Shown here in pieces: positions 7,861 through 15,792 of a stretch of 25,924 nt of DNA. The notes under the pieces were generated by a model. That model did not search any database and was not told the DNA's origin. It was given only the letters and a program-made list of their open reading frames with translations. The translations under genes and the position numbers were made by a program. This DNA comes from Nitrososphaerota archaeon (GTDB lineage: Archaea > Thermoproteota > Nitrososphaeria > Nitrososphaerales > UBA183). The stretch's first letter is position 1; every line of letters begins with the position of its first letter. The stretch covers positions 1 through 25,924 of the forward strand of contig JAPCJR010000018.1 of assembly GCA_027886865.1 (NCBI GenBank), given 5' to 3'.

Positions 7861-8718
7861 ATGGGCACGACTGTCGGCAGGCCGATAGCGGTTCGTGACG
7901 TCCTCTCGAAATCGACCAATCTCCTTACGCGGACGCCGGCGCTCCTGATTCCCCAGGTCATCGCTCTGGTGATATCTCTCCTCGGGGACTTTGCGAGCAC
8001 GGCCACCTTCAGTGTCGTGAGAATAGTCCTCGTGTTCGTCGGCGTGGTCGTCTCCATAATCATAACCGGCGCGTATCCGTCGATGGTGCAGGCTGCCCTC
8101 GCCGGCGGACAGCTGTCGGTGGAGCATTCGCTCAGGCAGGCGGCCAAGAGGTTCTGGAGTCTGCTCGCTGCCGGAATCCTGGTCGGCCTCATCGTAGCAC
8201 TGGGCTCGATAGCCTTGCTTGTCCCAGGGATCATCTTCCTGACCTGGTACGCCTACACCGTCCCGGCGATAATGTTAGAGAACAAGGGTGCCCTGGCGGG
8301 CATGTCGGCGAGCAAGATGTTCGGCCGCGACAAGAAATGGAGCACATTCATCCTAGGAGTGGTCGTCTTCATCGTGATCATCGTGATCGCCATCATACAA
8401 GCCGCCGTGGGTCGCTCTTCGCCGCTGGCGGGAGGGGTCGTCTCGTCGCTTCTCTCGTTCCCGGTTGACGCATGGATATCGGTCATCATCACGTACGCGT
8501 ACCTGACATACGGACCGTCAAGCGTTCCCGCTTCAAGCGCACCGGGGACACCAGAGGTCTTGGTCCCGGGTGTGATTCCCTCACCTCCGATGAACCAGCA
8601 GTTCCCTCAGGCCGGCGGTCCGGTCACTGCTTCCGGGCCAGCGAACTTCTGCAGGTCCTGCGGTTCTCCCCTCGCGCCTGGCTCCAAGTTCTGCGCGAAC
8701 TGCGGGCAGTCGGTCTAG
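7861..8718 (+). CDS. Multi-helix membrane protein with C-terminal zinc ribbon
   Basis: This 285-aa protein has about five or six hydrophobic helices (residues about 25-225), a Pro/Ser/Gly linker, and a terminal zinc ribbon FCRSCGSPL then KFCANCGQSV, two CxxC pairs. The membrane part, with LVPGIIFLTWYAYTVPAIM and repeated glycines, resembles YciC/glycerophosphodiester-phosphodiesterase membrane-domain proteins that are common and uncharacterised in archaea. A TATA box 27 nt upstream fixes the ATG. The much longer open frame back to 7666 would cross the promoter and is rejected. The zinc ribbon is presumably cytoplasmic. Role unknown. Confidence 0.75.
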   Translation: MGTTVGRPIAVRDVLSKSTNLLTRTPALLIPQVIALVISLLGDFASTATFSVVRIVLVFVGVVVSIIITGAYPSMVQAALAGGQLSVEHSLRQAAKRFWSLLAAGILVGLIVALGSIALLVPGIIFLTWYAYTVPAIMLENKGALAGMSASKMFGRDKKWSTFILGVVVFIVIIVIAIIQAAVGRSSPLAGGVVSSLLSFPVDAWISVIITYAYLTYGPSSVPASSAPGTPEVLVPGVIPSPPMNQQFPQAGGPVTASGPANFCRSCGSPLAPGSKFCANCGQSV

Positions 8719-8780
8719 CTTCCGGCCGCTTGAAGGAACCGAAATCCTTGGATTCAGGCAGGTTCAGGGGTGCATAGGCT

Positions 8781-9956
8781 ATGACGAGCGGGGTAGCGAC
8801 CATAGGGCTTCTAACGAAGTGTTGTGTTGTTCCTATGGACGAAGGGCGAGCCCAGGCCATCGAGTCGCTCACAAGGGATTCGGTAATCGATTGGGATGGC
8901 CTGATCATCACAGCGGCTGAAAACCGAGTCATCCCTCAGCTCTACATCTGTCTCTCCGGTCTGAAATCGTCGGGACGACTGACGGTTCCTTCCCAGGTCC
9001 TCGGCACCCTCAAGACCCTCTACAATAAGCAGGTGGCAAACAGCTTCAGAGTGACGGAGTTGTTGAAGAAAGTCCTGGGTTCCTTCGAACAGAACGGAAT
9101 CCGGACCATACTAATCAAGGGAGCCGCGGCCTCACGATATGGGTACGGCTTTCCGAACATCCGCGAGATGGTCGATGTAGACCTATTGCTGGTCGACGCA
9201 AAATCGACCGAGACGGCGGGGCGGCTTCTCTCGGGCATGGGCCTGATACAAGAGAAGGTCTCCCACCTCCAACAGGACCCTTCAGGAGCCGGTTACAAGT
9301 TTCAGTATATCAGCGGAGGGGGACCGCTGGGCATCGACCTCCACGCAGCGATTGGGACAGGCGGTTTCGCCTACCTGCCGAGTTCCGCCCTCTCCGGCGG
9401 CGCGCTCCAGATAAGGATAGGTCCCAACGAGGCCTCTGTTACCTCGCGGGAGGACACTCTTCTCGTCACGTGCGCGAATGCGGTCGGCGGAGGGAGATTC
9501 CTGATGCGAGACCTGCTAGACACCGTCACCGTGCTCGGTCACGACCACGCAGACTTGTCGCACATCCTCGAACGGGCGAGGTCGTTCGGACTTGTCTTTC
9601 CGCTTTACTCCCAGCTTGTCCTCGCGTCGAAACTTGACGAGGACGCAGGGTTACAGGATTTTCGGGACAGGTTTATGCACGTGCTCCCTGCCAGGTTTCG
9701 GGGATGTGTGCTCGACGCTTCAAGGTTCGGTGAAAAATCACGGTCCATTTCGTTGAAGAGCTTCCGCGATAACTACTTCCTTCCGGCGAAGCTGGGGCGC
9801 AGCTATCCAGTCCGTAACCTGGCCACAACAACTAGGGAGATGATGCGGGAATGGGCGAATGAGGGCGGCGTCTACAGAGGCCTCTCCGAATTCGTGGGCT
9901 GGAAGAGCAAAGAAATGATTAAAAGAGCTGCAGAAAAACTCTCGTCAGAGCACTAG
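8781..9956 (+). CDS. NTP_transf_5-type nucleotidyltransferase, first gene of peptide/glycan cluster
   Basis: This is a 391-aa protein with the signature of the uncharacterised nucleotidyltransferase family (PF14907). ILIKGAAASRYG (Lys113-Gly114) is followed by an Arg (128) and DVDLLLV with Asp132 and Asp134 as likely metal ligands. In bacteria this family sits in polysaccharide clusters and in lasso-peptide clusters, where it is thought to act as a tailoring enzyme. Here it begins a run of six same-strand genes that includes a PqqD-like and an HPr-kinase-like gene. The ATG at 8781 gives the full ORF; ATG at 8836 is an alternative, and no clear TATA box decides. The stop at 9956 is 12 nt before the small peptide gene. 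Confidence 0.78.
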   Translation: MTSGVATIGLLTKCCVVPMDEGRAQAIESLTRDSVIDWDGLIITAAENRVIPQLYICLSGLKSSGRLTVPSQVLGTLKTLYNKQVANSFRVTELLKKVLGSFEQNGIRTILIKGAAASRYGYGFPNIREMVDVDLLLVDAKSTETAGRLLSGMGLIQEKVSHLQQDPSGAGYKFQYISGGGPLGIDLHAAIGTGGFAYLPSSALSGGALQIRIGPNEASVTSREDTLLVTCANAVGGGRFLMRDLLDTVTVLGHDHADLSHILERARSFGLVFPLYSQLVLASKLDEDAGLQDFRDRFMHVLPARFRGCVLDASRFGEKSRSISLKSFRDNYFLPAKLGRSYPVRNLATTTREMMREWANEGGVYRGLSEFVGWKSKEMIKRAAEKLSSEH

Positions 9957-9968
9957 GAGAATCGTCAA

Positions 9969-10106
9969 TTGGACAACGGTAAGAAACGGAAATATGAAGA
10001 CCCAGTGATTGAGGACCTGGTTCTTGATATCACCGATTATGCGAGCGTGATGAAGGGGGTCCAGGGTGCAAGAAAGAGCACCACAGGCTCGGACAAGAAG
10101 GCTTGA
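9969..10106 (+). CDS. 45-aa leader-type peptide, candidate modified-peptide precursor
   Basis: This short gene encodes a 45-residue, strongly charged peptide. It starts TTG at 9969 with AGGAGA 8 nt upstream, and its stop TGA overlaps the TTG start of the glycosyltransferase gene (TTGA). Both support real, coupled translation. The N-terminal half reads KKRKYEDPVIEDLVLDITD: Tyr9, Pro12 and Ile14 match the YxxPx(L/I) leader motif recognised by PqqD-like RRE proteins of lasso and related peptide systems. The C-terminal part, KGVQGARKSTTG and on, is Gly/Lys/Ser/Thr-rich and could be a core with Ser/Thr acceptors. It has no Cys and no Asp/Glu at ring positions 7-9 after an obvious Gly, so a classic lasso fold is not predicted. 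The precursor role is inference. Confidence 0.6.
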   Translation: MDNGKKRKYEDPVIEDLVLDITDYASVMKGVQGARKSTTGSDKKA

Positions 10107-11179
10107 GGCACCGCATCCTGATATTCCCGAGCGGCATGTTCTCGGTCTCCGACGGGAAGTATGTGGAATTCGGGAACGGACACGTGGTACGGTGCGTCAA
10201 TCTTGCGCGTGAGCTCGTCAGTCAGGACCCAGAGGTCGAAGTGACCCTGGGCGTGAGCGGACCCGAGGCCGCCTTCGCGAGGCGCTTCGTGGGCGAAGAG
10301 TTTTCCATCGTTGAGGTCCCCGAGGCCAACGGCACTGCTCCTCACTGGCAGTACGAACACAGGCTGCGATTCGAGACGAACCTGGTCAAGTTCCTGGAGC
10401 CTTCTGTGGTCATCTGCGACACACACGCAGAGGGCCTGATAGCGGCGAGATACAATTGGCGCAAGTGCGTGGCACTCCTGGACCTGCCGCCGATTGAATT
10501 CTATCACGTGTACGCCATGCTGGCGGACCTGGTACTGGTGCCTCTGACGGGGTCGCAGTATCGACTGCCCCCTCTTCTCGAGGCAAAGTCACATTTTGTG
10601 GGACCTCTAATCGACGCGAGGTCCATCAGCCGGGTCAACGCCACGAGTGAAGCCGAGCTTCGAAAGGAGACCGGGATTGGCCGTCCATTCATCCTTGTAT
10701 ATCTCAGCAGGATTCATTCAGACCGCTCGGCGTTCGTCTCCATCGTCCGGGAGGCGCATCGAATAGTTCTCGGAAAGCACGCCGGGATGATGCTGGTCCT
10801 GATCGGGCCGGGAGCCCTGCAAGAACCTGGTGACGAAGGCAAGGTTGTCGCGCTGGAGTTCGTGGATAACGTCCACAAGTACGTGAAGGCGAGCTCTGCC
10901 TTCATCACCCGGTCGCCCATCATAGCGATGGAAGGGCTGGCTTTGGGGAAGAAGGCCGTCATCGTTCCGATACCGTCAGATTACAACCAGTCAACGATGG
11001 GGCAGCGCCTCGGGAAGGACACAACGTACCTCCCCTTCGAGAAGCTAGACGCGGAGACACTGGCGGGGCTCATCGAGGATACCCTCGCGGACGATAGTGG
11101 CGCGGAAGGCGCTTCCATCACGAGCAACGGGACAGCTGAATCAGCCCGAATGGTACTGGAACTGGTGAATTCCGGCTGA
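10103..11179 (+). CDS. GT-B-fold glycosyltransferase-like protein
   Basis: This 358-aa protein has the two-Rossmann layout of GT-B enzymes related to MurG, PseG and GT28. The N-terminal strand HRILIFPSG is followed by GNGHVVRCVNLARELV, the Gly-His motif at the acceptor side of such enzymes. The C-terminal half has IGRPFILVYLS, an ALEFVDNVHKYVKASSAFITR stretch, and the sugar-nucleotide region MEGLALGKKAVIVPIP then NQSTMGQRL. It starts with TTG overlapping the stop of the small peptide gene. A sugar transferred to the peptide or to a lipid/glycan is plausible, but donor and acceptor are unknown. Confidence 0.7.
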   Translation: MRHRILIFPSGMFSVSDGKYVEFGNGHVVRCVNLARELVSQDPEVEVTLGVSGPEAAFARRFVGEEFSIVEVPEANGTAPHWQYEHRLRFETNLVKFLEPSVVICDTHAEGLIAARYNWRKCVALLDLPPIEFYHVYAMLADLVLVPLTGSQYRLPPLLEAKSHFVGPLIDARSISRVNATSEAELRKETGIGRPFILVYLSRIHSDRSAFVSIVREAHRIVLGKHAGMMLVLIGPGALQEPGDEGKVVALEFVDNVHKYVKASSAFITRSPIIAMEGLALGKKAVIVPIPSDYNQSTMGQRLGKDTTYLPFEKLDAETLAGLIEDTLADDSGAEGASITSNGTAESARMVLELVNSG

Positions 11180-11217
11180 GGCTGCAGGAGCCCTTCGGGA
11201 TCTGCCAGAACTACCCC

Positions 11218-12423
11218 GTGCGCATCAACCCGTGGCACCTCGAGCACGACCTGAGAGTCATCAGCGGTATGGGTGTGAAGTGGTTGAGGACGGAGTTTGA
11301 CTGGCGCAAGCTCGAGCCGGTCAGGGGCCAGATGAAGTTTGAGTGGTTCGACAATCTAGTGAAACTCTGCGCATCCATGAGGCTCCGTCTGGTCCCAGTG
11401 GTCACCTACACACCGAAGTGGCTGGCGCCAAGATTCAACGTGCCACCGGAACCGGAGCCCTTTGCAAACTTAGTGGACGCCCTGGTGAGGCGATACGGCC
11501 ACTACGTCAAGCACTGGGAGATATGGAACGAGGCTAACTCGTACTTCTTCTGGATCGGGGACGCCGCGCAGTATGCCACTCTGCTCGAGTCAGCCTCGGC
11601 GGCTGCAAAGCGGGCGGACGGAGAATCCATGATTCTGATGTGCGGTCTGGCTGACCCGGCCCGTCCCGACACGAGTTTCCTCTTCGATGTATTGGACAGG
11701 GCCGACGGGCGTTCCGTGGATATCCTCAACCTCCATGCCTATCCCGGCACCTGGAACAACCGCACTATGGAGGACTGGCCCTCGGTCCTCCTCGGCCTCA
11801 AGGGGAGGCTGAGAGAGATTGGCGTCGACAAGCCGTTGTGGGTGACGGAGACCGGGCTTTCAAGCCACGAAGGTGGCTCGCTGGAGCACTCGCGCCAGGA
11901 ATCTTATCTCGTCAGAGCTTTTGCTTCATTGTTGGGGTCGGGGACCCTCGAGAGGGTGTTCTGGTACCGGCTCAAGGACGAAGCCTCCGCCGAGAAGAAT
12001 TCCGAGGCAGACCGGTTCGGTCTGCTGAGACAGGACACAGCCTTCGGTAGTCGAAAACGCGTTTACAGAGGCTATTCCAAACTTTCAAGGACACTCCCTT
12101 CGGGTCTGGGCAGATTGGCGGGGACGGTATTCCGGGATAGACCTAAGCCAGCATTCAAAGCCTACTCGGCTCTCATACGCCTGTTGGGACAAGATTTCGA
12201 TTCCACCTCCTGTACATTCGATGGCGGCGCCGCCTCTGTCTTGCTGGAGCGACCGGAGGGCTCCATTCGCATTTTCTGGGACGGCCGGGCCGGCGAGCTC
12301 CCGCAGGCCAGCCTGTCTGGTTCTGCGCCGTTCACGCTCGGTGCTGCACAGCGCGTGCCCGGCGTCTCTCGTGGCCGCGGGCTGCGGTCTTCCTCAAAGA
12401 ACCGGACGCCGGAGGTGAAGTGA
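11218..12423 (+). CDS. Clan-A (TIM-barrel) glycoside hydrolase-like protein
   Basis: This protein of about 401 aa has a retaining clan-A glycosidase pattern (GH39/GH5/GH10-like). WLRTEFDWRKLEPVRG is strand/helix 2, HWEIWNEAN carries the acid/base Glu105 after Asn, and WVTETGLSS carries the nucleophile Glu211. VFWYRLKDEA matches the last barrel strand region. It lacks a signal peptide and so probably acts in the cytosol, or as a glycan-processing or transglycosylating enzyme. GTG at 11218 is the first usual start, but coding-like sequence (EPFGICQNYP) continues upstream to a CTG at 11176 that overlaps the previous stop; see findings. The substrate is unknown. Confidence 0.72.
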   Translation: MRINPWHLEHDLRVISGMGVKWLRTEFDWRKLEPVRGQMKFEWFDNLVKLCASMRLRLVPVVTYTPKWLAPRFNVPPEPEPFANLVDALVRRYGHYVKHWEIWNEANSYFFWIGDAAQYATLLESASAAAKRADGESMILMCGLADPARPDTSFLFDVLDRADGRSVDILNLHAYPGTWNNRTMEDWPSVLLGLKGRLREIGVDKPLWVTETGLSSHEGGSLEHSRQESYLVRAFASLLGSGTLERVFWYRLKDEASAEKNSEADRFGLLRQDTAFGSRKRVYRGYSKLSRTLPSGLGRLAGTVFRDRPKPAFKAYSALIRLLGQDFDSTSCTFDGGAASVLLERPEGSIRIFWDGRAGELPQASLSGSAPFTLGAAQRVPGVSRGRGLRSSSKNRTPEVK

Positions 12424-12459
12424 GGGCTGACGGAAGCCGCGGAGGTATCTTTCCGAAGG

Positions 12460-13470
12460 GTGATCGAGGAGTCGGAAAAGAGAGCCGGCACCGTGAAAGC
12501 CTTTACGGTGTACGGGAAGAGACTCGCGTTCAAGACAAACTCCCCTGCAGTCGAGAGGGAAATCTCTCAGGACCTCAAGAACTTTGTCGACAGGTCAACA
12601 AAGGAACGAGACGTGACAGTCTATGGCTTCCTCGAGACGAGGAAGATGCTAAACGCCCTCACAAGTCCGCCGCCCGGTGCCGTCCTCGTCTGGAAGAGCC
12701 TCGACCACAGCCAATTCCATTATCAGCTAGATGATACTGTCATCATGTACCACACGAAAGACGAAAAAATCGTCGCGGTGACGCTCTCTTTCAACTCTCA
12801 CGACTCGACCATCTGCTTCTCCGTTGAGAAAGATGTCCTTTACGAACTCTGCCTGTTTGAGCTCGAGAAGCGCGCAGCGAAAATGCTGGAGAAGGACGGA
12901 AAGCGCCTCCTCCACGCATCGTCGGTTGAGATGGACGGAAGGGGCCTGCTCTTCCCTGCTACCAGCGGGTTCGGGAAGACGTTCCTGACCCTCGTTCTGC
13001 TCAACAACGGCCACCGATTGCTGGCCGACGACAAGACCTTCGTCGACCCCGTCCGCATGACGATATTCCCATATTCCAGGCGACTCAGGGTCGACAGAAG
13101 GTCGGTGGCTCTGTTTCCGGCCCTCAGACCATTTCTGCGGTCATCAGAGAGACGATTCCTGAACTACAAGGCGAAGTATTTCATCGATGCGCAGAAGGCG
13201 TGGCCGGGGTCACGGGGCACTGAATGTCCCCTCGGCTGCATCATCTTCCCTACAGTCTGGGTGAGTGCTGAGTCCAAGCTGGTGCCGTGCAGGACCGAGC
13301 TCGCGTTGAGCCGGCTCCTGACGTCGATGAAGCTCTTTCATCAGGAGCTCACAAGAGCGGAGACTCAGGCAGCGCTGGAGCTTGCGACCAGGGTTCCCTC
13401 CTACAACTTGCTGATCGGGACGGATGTCTCGGCAATAGAGAAAGCGATAAGACCCGGCATCAAGTCCTGA
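12460..13470 (+). CDS. HPr-kinase-like (HprK-related) P-loop protein
   Basis: This 336-aa protein has its C-terminal half related to HPr kinase. Its P-loop is ATSGFGKT (residues 167-174, Lys173), and HRLLADDKTF carries the paired Asp190-Asp191, as in HprK's H-x-L-x-A-D-D. The N-terminal 150 residues are unlike bacterial HprK receiver domains. In known peptide clusters the HprK-like kinase phosphorylates the precursor peptide (paeninodin type). Its place next to a PqqD-like gene, and four genes after a leader-type peptide, suggests the same here by inference. It starts GTG, 36 nt after the glycosidase stop. GGAGG at 12441-12445 lies 14 nt upstream, so the exact start is not certain. Confidence 0.75.
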   Translation: MIEESEKRAGTVKAFTVYGKRLAFKTNSPAVEREISQDLKNFVDRSTKERDVTVYGFLETRKMLNALTSPPPGAVLVWKSLDHSQFHYQLDDTVIMYHTKDEKIVAVTLSFNSHDSTICFSVEKDVLYELCLFELEKRAAKMLEKDGKRLLHASSVEMDGRGLLFPATSGFGKTFLTLVLLNNGHRLLADDKTFVDPVRMTIFPYSRRLRVDRRSVALFPALRPFLRSSERRFLNYKAKYFIDAQKAWPGSRGTECPLGCIIFPTVWVSAESKLVPCRTELALSRLLTSMKLFHQELTRAETQAALELATRVPSYNLLIGTDVSAIEKAIRPGIKS

Positions 13471-13500
13471 GCGGGCTCGTCTTGGGAGACTGTGTAGAAA

Positions 13501-13794
13501 ATGTCTGAGAGAAGAGGTAGCGGTCAAGGGGAAAGGCCGCCAAGCAGGAACTCGGGCGTCCTCTCAAGGGAGGCCGAGGATTGGGTATTCCTGTTCAACA
13601 CCTCCTCGAACGAGTTATTCCGAGTCAACGCCACCGGAGGCCGAATCTGGGACCTGCTTGGAAAAGGGCAGTCTGCAGAAGAGATGGCCGTGACGATCTC
13701 GGGCGAGTTTGAGGGCTCCGACCTTGGAAGAGTCAGGACGGGAGTCCTTGCGTTCCTGAAAGAGCTTTCCAAAAGGGAACTCATAGAGCTATAA
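13501..13794 (+). CDS. PqqD-like peptide-binding (RRE) protein
   Basis: This 97-aa protein matches the PqqD/RiPP-recognition-element family along its length: RNSGVLSREAEDWVFLFN, ELFRVNATGGRIWDLLGKG, a helix with SAEEMAVTISGEF, and a final helix FLKELSKRELIEL. Such proteins bind the leader of a precursor peptide in a beta-strand groove and present it to modifying enzymes. It lies 30 nt after the HprK-like gene and ends the run that starts at 8781. The likely partner is the peptide at 9969-10106. About 20 charged N-terminal residues precede the domain. Confidence 0.85.
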   Translation: MSERRGSGQGERPPSRNSGVLSREAEDWVFLFNTSSNELFRVNATGGRIWDLLGKGQSAEEMAVTISGEFEGSDLGRVRTGVLAFLKELSKRELIEL

Positions 13795-13879
13795 CGTCCT
13801 GGTGATTCGCCACAATGCCGTGCCTGACTGACTCAGTTTCACCTTTGAGGTTGAAATTATCCCGGCATGTTGAGGCCAT

Positions 13880-13887
13880 GATAAATG
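13880..13887 (+). promoter_or_regulatory. TATA-like box for the DUF2795 gene
   Basis: GATAAATG is centred about 27 nt before the ATG at 13911, fitting a leaderless transcript. It separates this small gene from the upstream cluster. Confidence 0.45.
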
Positions 13888-13910
13888 CGGGCCGCCCCCA
13901 CGCAAGGACC

Positions 13911-14114
13911 ATGAGCACAAGCACAATGGCTGAAGAACTCGCACACCTGAAGAACCACGTGAAATATCCGGCATCAAGGGCCCAGGTGGTCCAGGCGTGC
14001 AACGACATGTCCGACGTCCCCGCATCCGACAAGGATTGGGTGGAGAGGAACTTGCCAGAGGGAAACTACGGGAATGCGACCGCGGTCGTGAGCGCGCTGC
14101 TCACAAAGGTCTGA
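13911..14114 (+). CDS. DUF2795-like small protein
   Basis: This 67-aa protein has the DUF2795 pattern: LKNHVKYPASRAQVVQACN, then DVPASDKDWVERNLPEGNYGN and a closing short helix. The family is widespread and small, probably an all-helical fold, without known function. The start is set by the TATA box 27 nt upstream; the open frame back to 13815 would run through the promoter. It probably forms its own transcription unit followed by the hairpin at 14126-14147. Confidence 0.7.
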   Translation: MSTSTMAEELAHLKNHVKYPASRAQVVQACNDMSDVPASDKDWVERNLPEGNYGNATAVVSALLTKV

Positions 14115-14125
14115 GGAACCCTGGC

Positions 14126-14147
14126 GGTCCCCCTTTTTTCGGGGACC
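14126..14147 (+). terminator. Hairpin with T-run after the DUF2795 gene
   Basis: GGTCCCC and GGGGACC form a 7-bp stem around a loop containing six Ts, 12 nt after the stop. The T-run is in the loop rather than after the stem, so this may act as an archaeal oligo-T stop signal or be incidental. Confidence 0.3.
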
Positions 14148-14249
14148 AGGCATCCGGTCCGCTGAAACCCGGATATCTCCGCTCGGAAAGCATCCCAGGA
14201 CTTGCAGGCACTGCGAGAGCGAAGGTGACCCGCACGGCGCGAGAAACCC

Positions 14250-15647
14250 TCAGAAACTCTCTGTTGCGTTCAGTCCGGCGGTACCCCTCAGTATCGAGCC
14301 GCGCCGAATCAACAGGTATGACGCGACGAGGACGACTGTGAAGGCGGCCGCCATGACGAACTGGTAGGGGAATACCGGGACACCGCCTCCGCTCGCGCTT
14401 GAAGTCGAGCTCGTGGTGGCCACACTACTCGCGCTCGCGACGCTACTCGTGCTCGGGGGCGAGGAGGTCGTGGCGGCACTTGAGGTCGTGCTGGACGACG
14501 CAGCGGAATAGGTCAACGGGTCGCTGTATTCCAGCACTCGTGCGAAGCCCGAGTCTGCGACCCACAGGTTCCCTGAGCCATCAAACGTCAGGCCGTCTGG
14601 GTAGCCCAGCATCGTCTGCGTCGCGTTCGGCCCTCCATAGACGTATGAGACCTGGCCAATCAGGCGGCTCGCGTTCATCCCCGTCGTGAAGGGAGAGGCG
14701 AACTCGATGACGCGACTGTTGCCAGAGTCAGACACCCAGAGGTTGCCAGAATGATCGAAGGCGATGGCCTCGGGAAGCGTCAGCGTCGACTGCGTGTCGT
14801 TCCCGTTGAACGAGGTGAAGTTTGGCGCGCCGACCACTAGACCGGCCCTCTCGCCGTTCGAGAAGGGCTGTGTGAACTCCAGGACGCGACTATTACCGGT
14901 GTCCGCCACCCAAAGGTTTCCTGACCCGTCGAAAGCGATATCCTCCGGTGAGGACATGTTGGATTGCGCGTCGTTGTCCGTGGCCGACGTCAGGCTGGTC
15001 TGCCCAAGGACGAGCGAGGCGGACTCGTCGTTGGCCAGAGGCGCCTTGTACTCCACGACCCGGTTGTCGCTGGAGTCTGCCACCCAGAGGTTGCCCGAAG
15101 AGTCAAACGCGATGCCGAAGGGCTGGTCGAGATTGGTCGCGTTCGGCTGTCCATCGGAATACTGCCCGATCACCGTGCTAGAGCTCTCTCCGGCGGTGAA
15201 CGGGGCCTTGAACTCTACTATGCTGTTGTTCTCGCTGTCCGCCACCCAGAGGTTGCCAGCCTGGTCGAAGGCGATGCCGTTGGGGCTGCAGACGTTGGAC
15301 GGCCCGGTGTTCGAACAACCGGTCGTCGAGAAGCTCGCGGAGCCGACCTCGAGCGCGGCAGATTCGCCGTTTGTGAAGGGCTGATTGTACTCCGCCACCA
15401 GGCTGTTGTTGTAGTCTGAGACCCAAAGATCGCCAGAGTGGTCGAACGCCACGAATTCAGGTTCGCTGAGGCCACCCGGACCGTTCCCGGATGCGTAGGA
15501 GGTGAAATCGGGCTGACCTATCACCACAGACGCAGGCTCTGGGTTTATCGGAGGGGGGACGGAGTGAACGGGGCCTATCGAATTCAGAGTGAGAAGAATG
15601 GCTACCGCGAACGAGAAGAGAACCGTACGCCGGGTGCTGTCCCTCAA
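14250..15647 (-). CDS. NHL-repeat surface protein with C-terminal anchor
   Basis: This secreted protein of about 465 aa has an N-terminal signal segment (TVLFSFAVAILLTLNS). Six NHL-type repeats follow, each built on FDxSGNLWVADSxNxRVxEF, which should fold as a six-blade beta-propeller. A Ser/Thr/Ala/Pro stalk and a final transmembrane helix (FVMAAAFTVVLVASYLLI) with basic residues hold it on the outer face of the membrane. The TATA box at 15671-15680 places transcription start near TTG 15647 or GTG 15653; the ATG at 15701 lies upstream of the box and is unlikely. Ligand and role unknown; binding or adhesion is the usual guess for extracellular NHL propellers. Confidence 0.78.
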   Translation of the reverse strand: MRDSTRRTVLFSFAVAILLTLNSIGPVHSVPPPINPEPASVVIGQPDFTSYASGNGPGGLSEPEFVAFDHSGDLWVSDYNNSLVAEYNQPFTNGESAALEVGSASFSTTGCSNTGPSNVCSPNGIAFDQAGNLWVADSENNSIVEFKAPFTAGESSSTVIGQYSDGQPNATNLDQPFGIAFDSSGNLWVADSSDNRVVEYKAPLANDESASLVLGQTSLTSATDNDAQSNMSSPEDIAFDGSGNLWVADTGNSRVLEFTQPFSNGERAGLVVGAPNFTSFNGNDTQSTLTLPEAIAFDHSGNLWVSDSGNSRVIEFASPFTTGMNASRLIGQVSYVYGGPNATQTMLGYPDGLTFDGSGNLWVADSGFARVLEYSDPLTYSAASSSTTSSAATTSSPPSTSSVASASSVATTSSTSSASGGGVPVFPYQFVMAAAFTVVLVASYLLIRRGSILRGTAGLNATESF

Positions 15648-15670
15648 CGACACCGAGTTATTGAACCCGG

Positions 15671-15680
15671 TATATTTAAT
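15671..15680 (-). promoter_or_regulatory. TATA-like box for the NHL protein gene
   Basis: ATTAAATATA on the minus strand is centred about 28 nt before TTG 15647 and 22 nt before GTG 15653. It therefore decides against the longer open frame starting at 15701. Confidence 0.45.
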
Positions 15681-15792
15681 CCTAAAGCAGATTTGTTCCA
15701 TCTTTCCAACGCTGATTGCCTAGATCTGCATTACAGGCCTCGGGCGTGCGAGGCAGAATCTTCAATAGCACCGACGCTTGCCGGAGGACATG

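Noticed and set aside
8781..13794. A true lasso-peptide cluster
   Set aside because: No Asn-synthetase-like cyclase or transglutaminase-like leader protease is in the window, and the peptide lacks a Gly1 with Asp/Glu at positions 7-9; only part of the gene set matches.
14764..15419. Plus-strand open frames opposite the NHL protein
   Set aside because: They repeat with the NHL repeat period and are antisense copies of the repeats.
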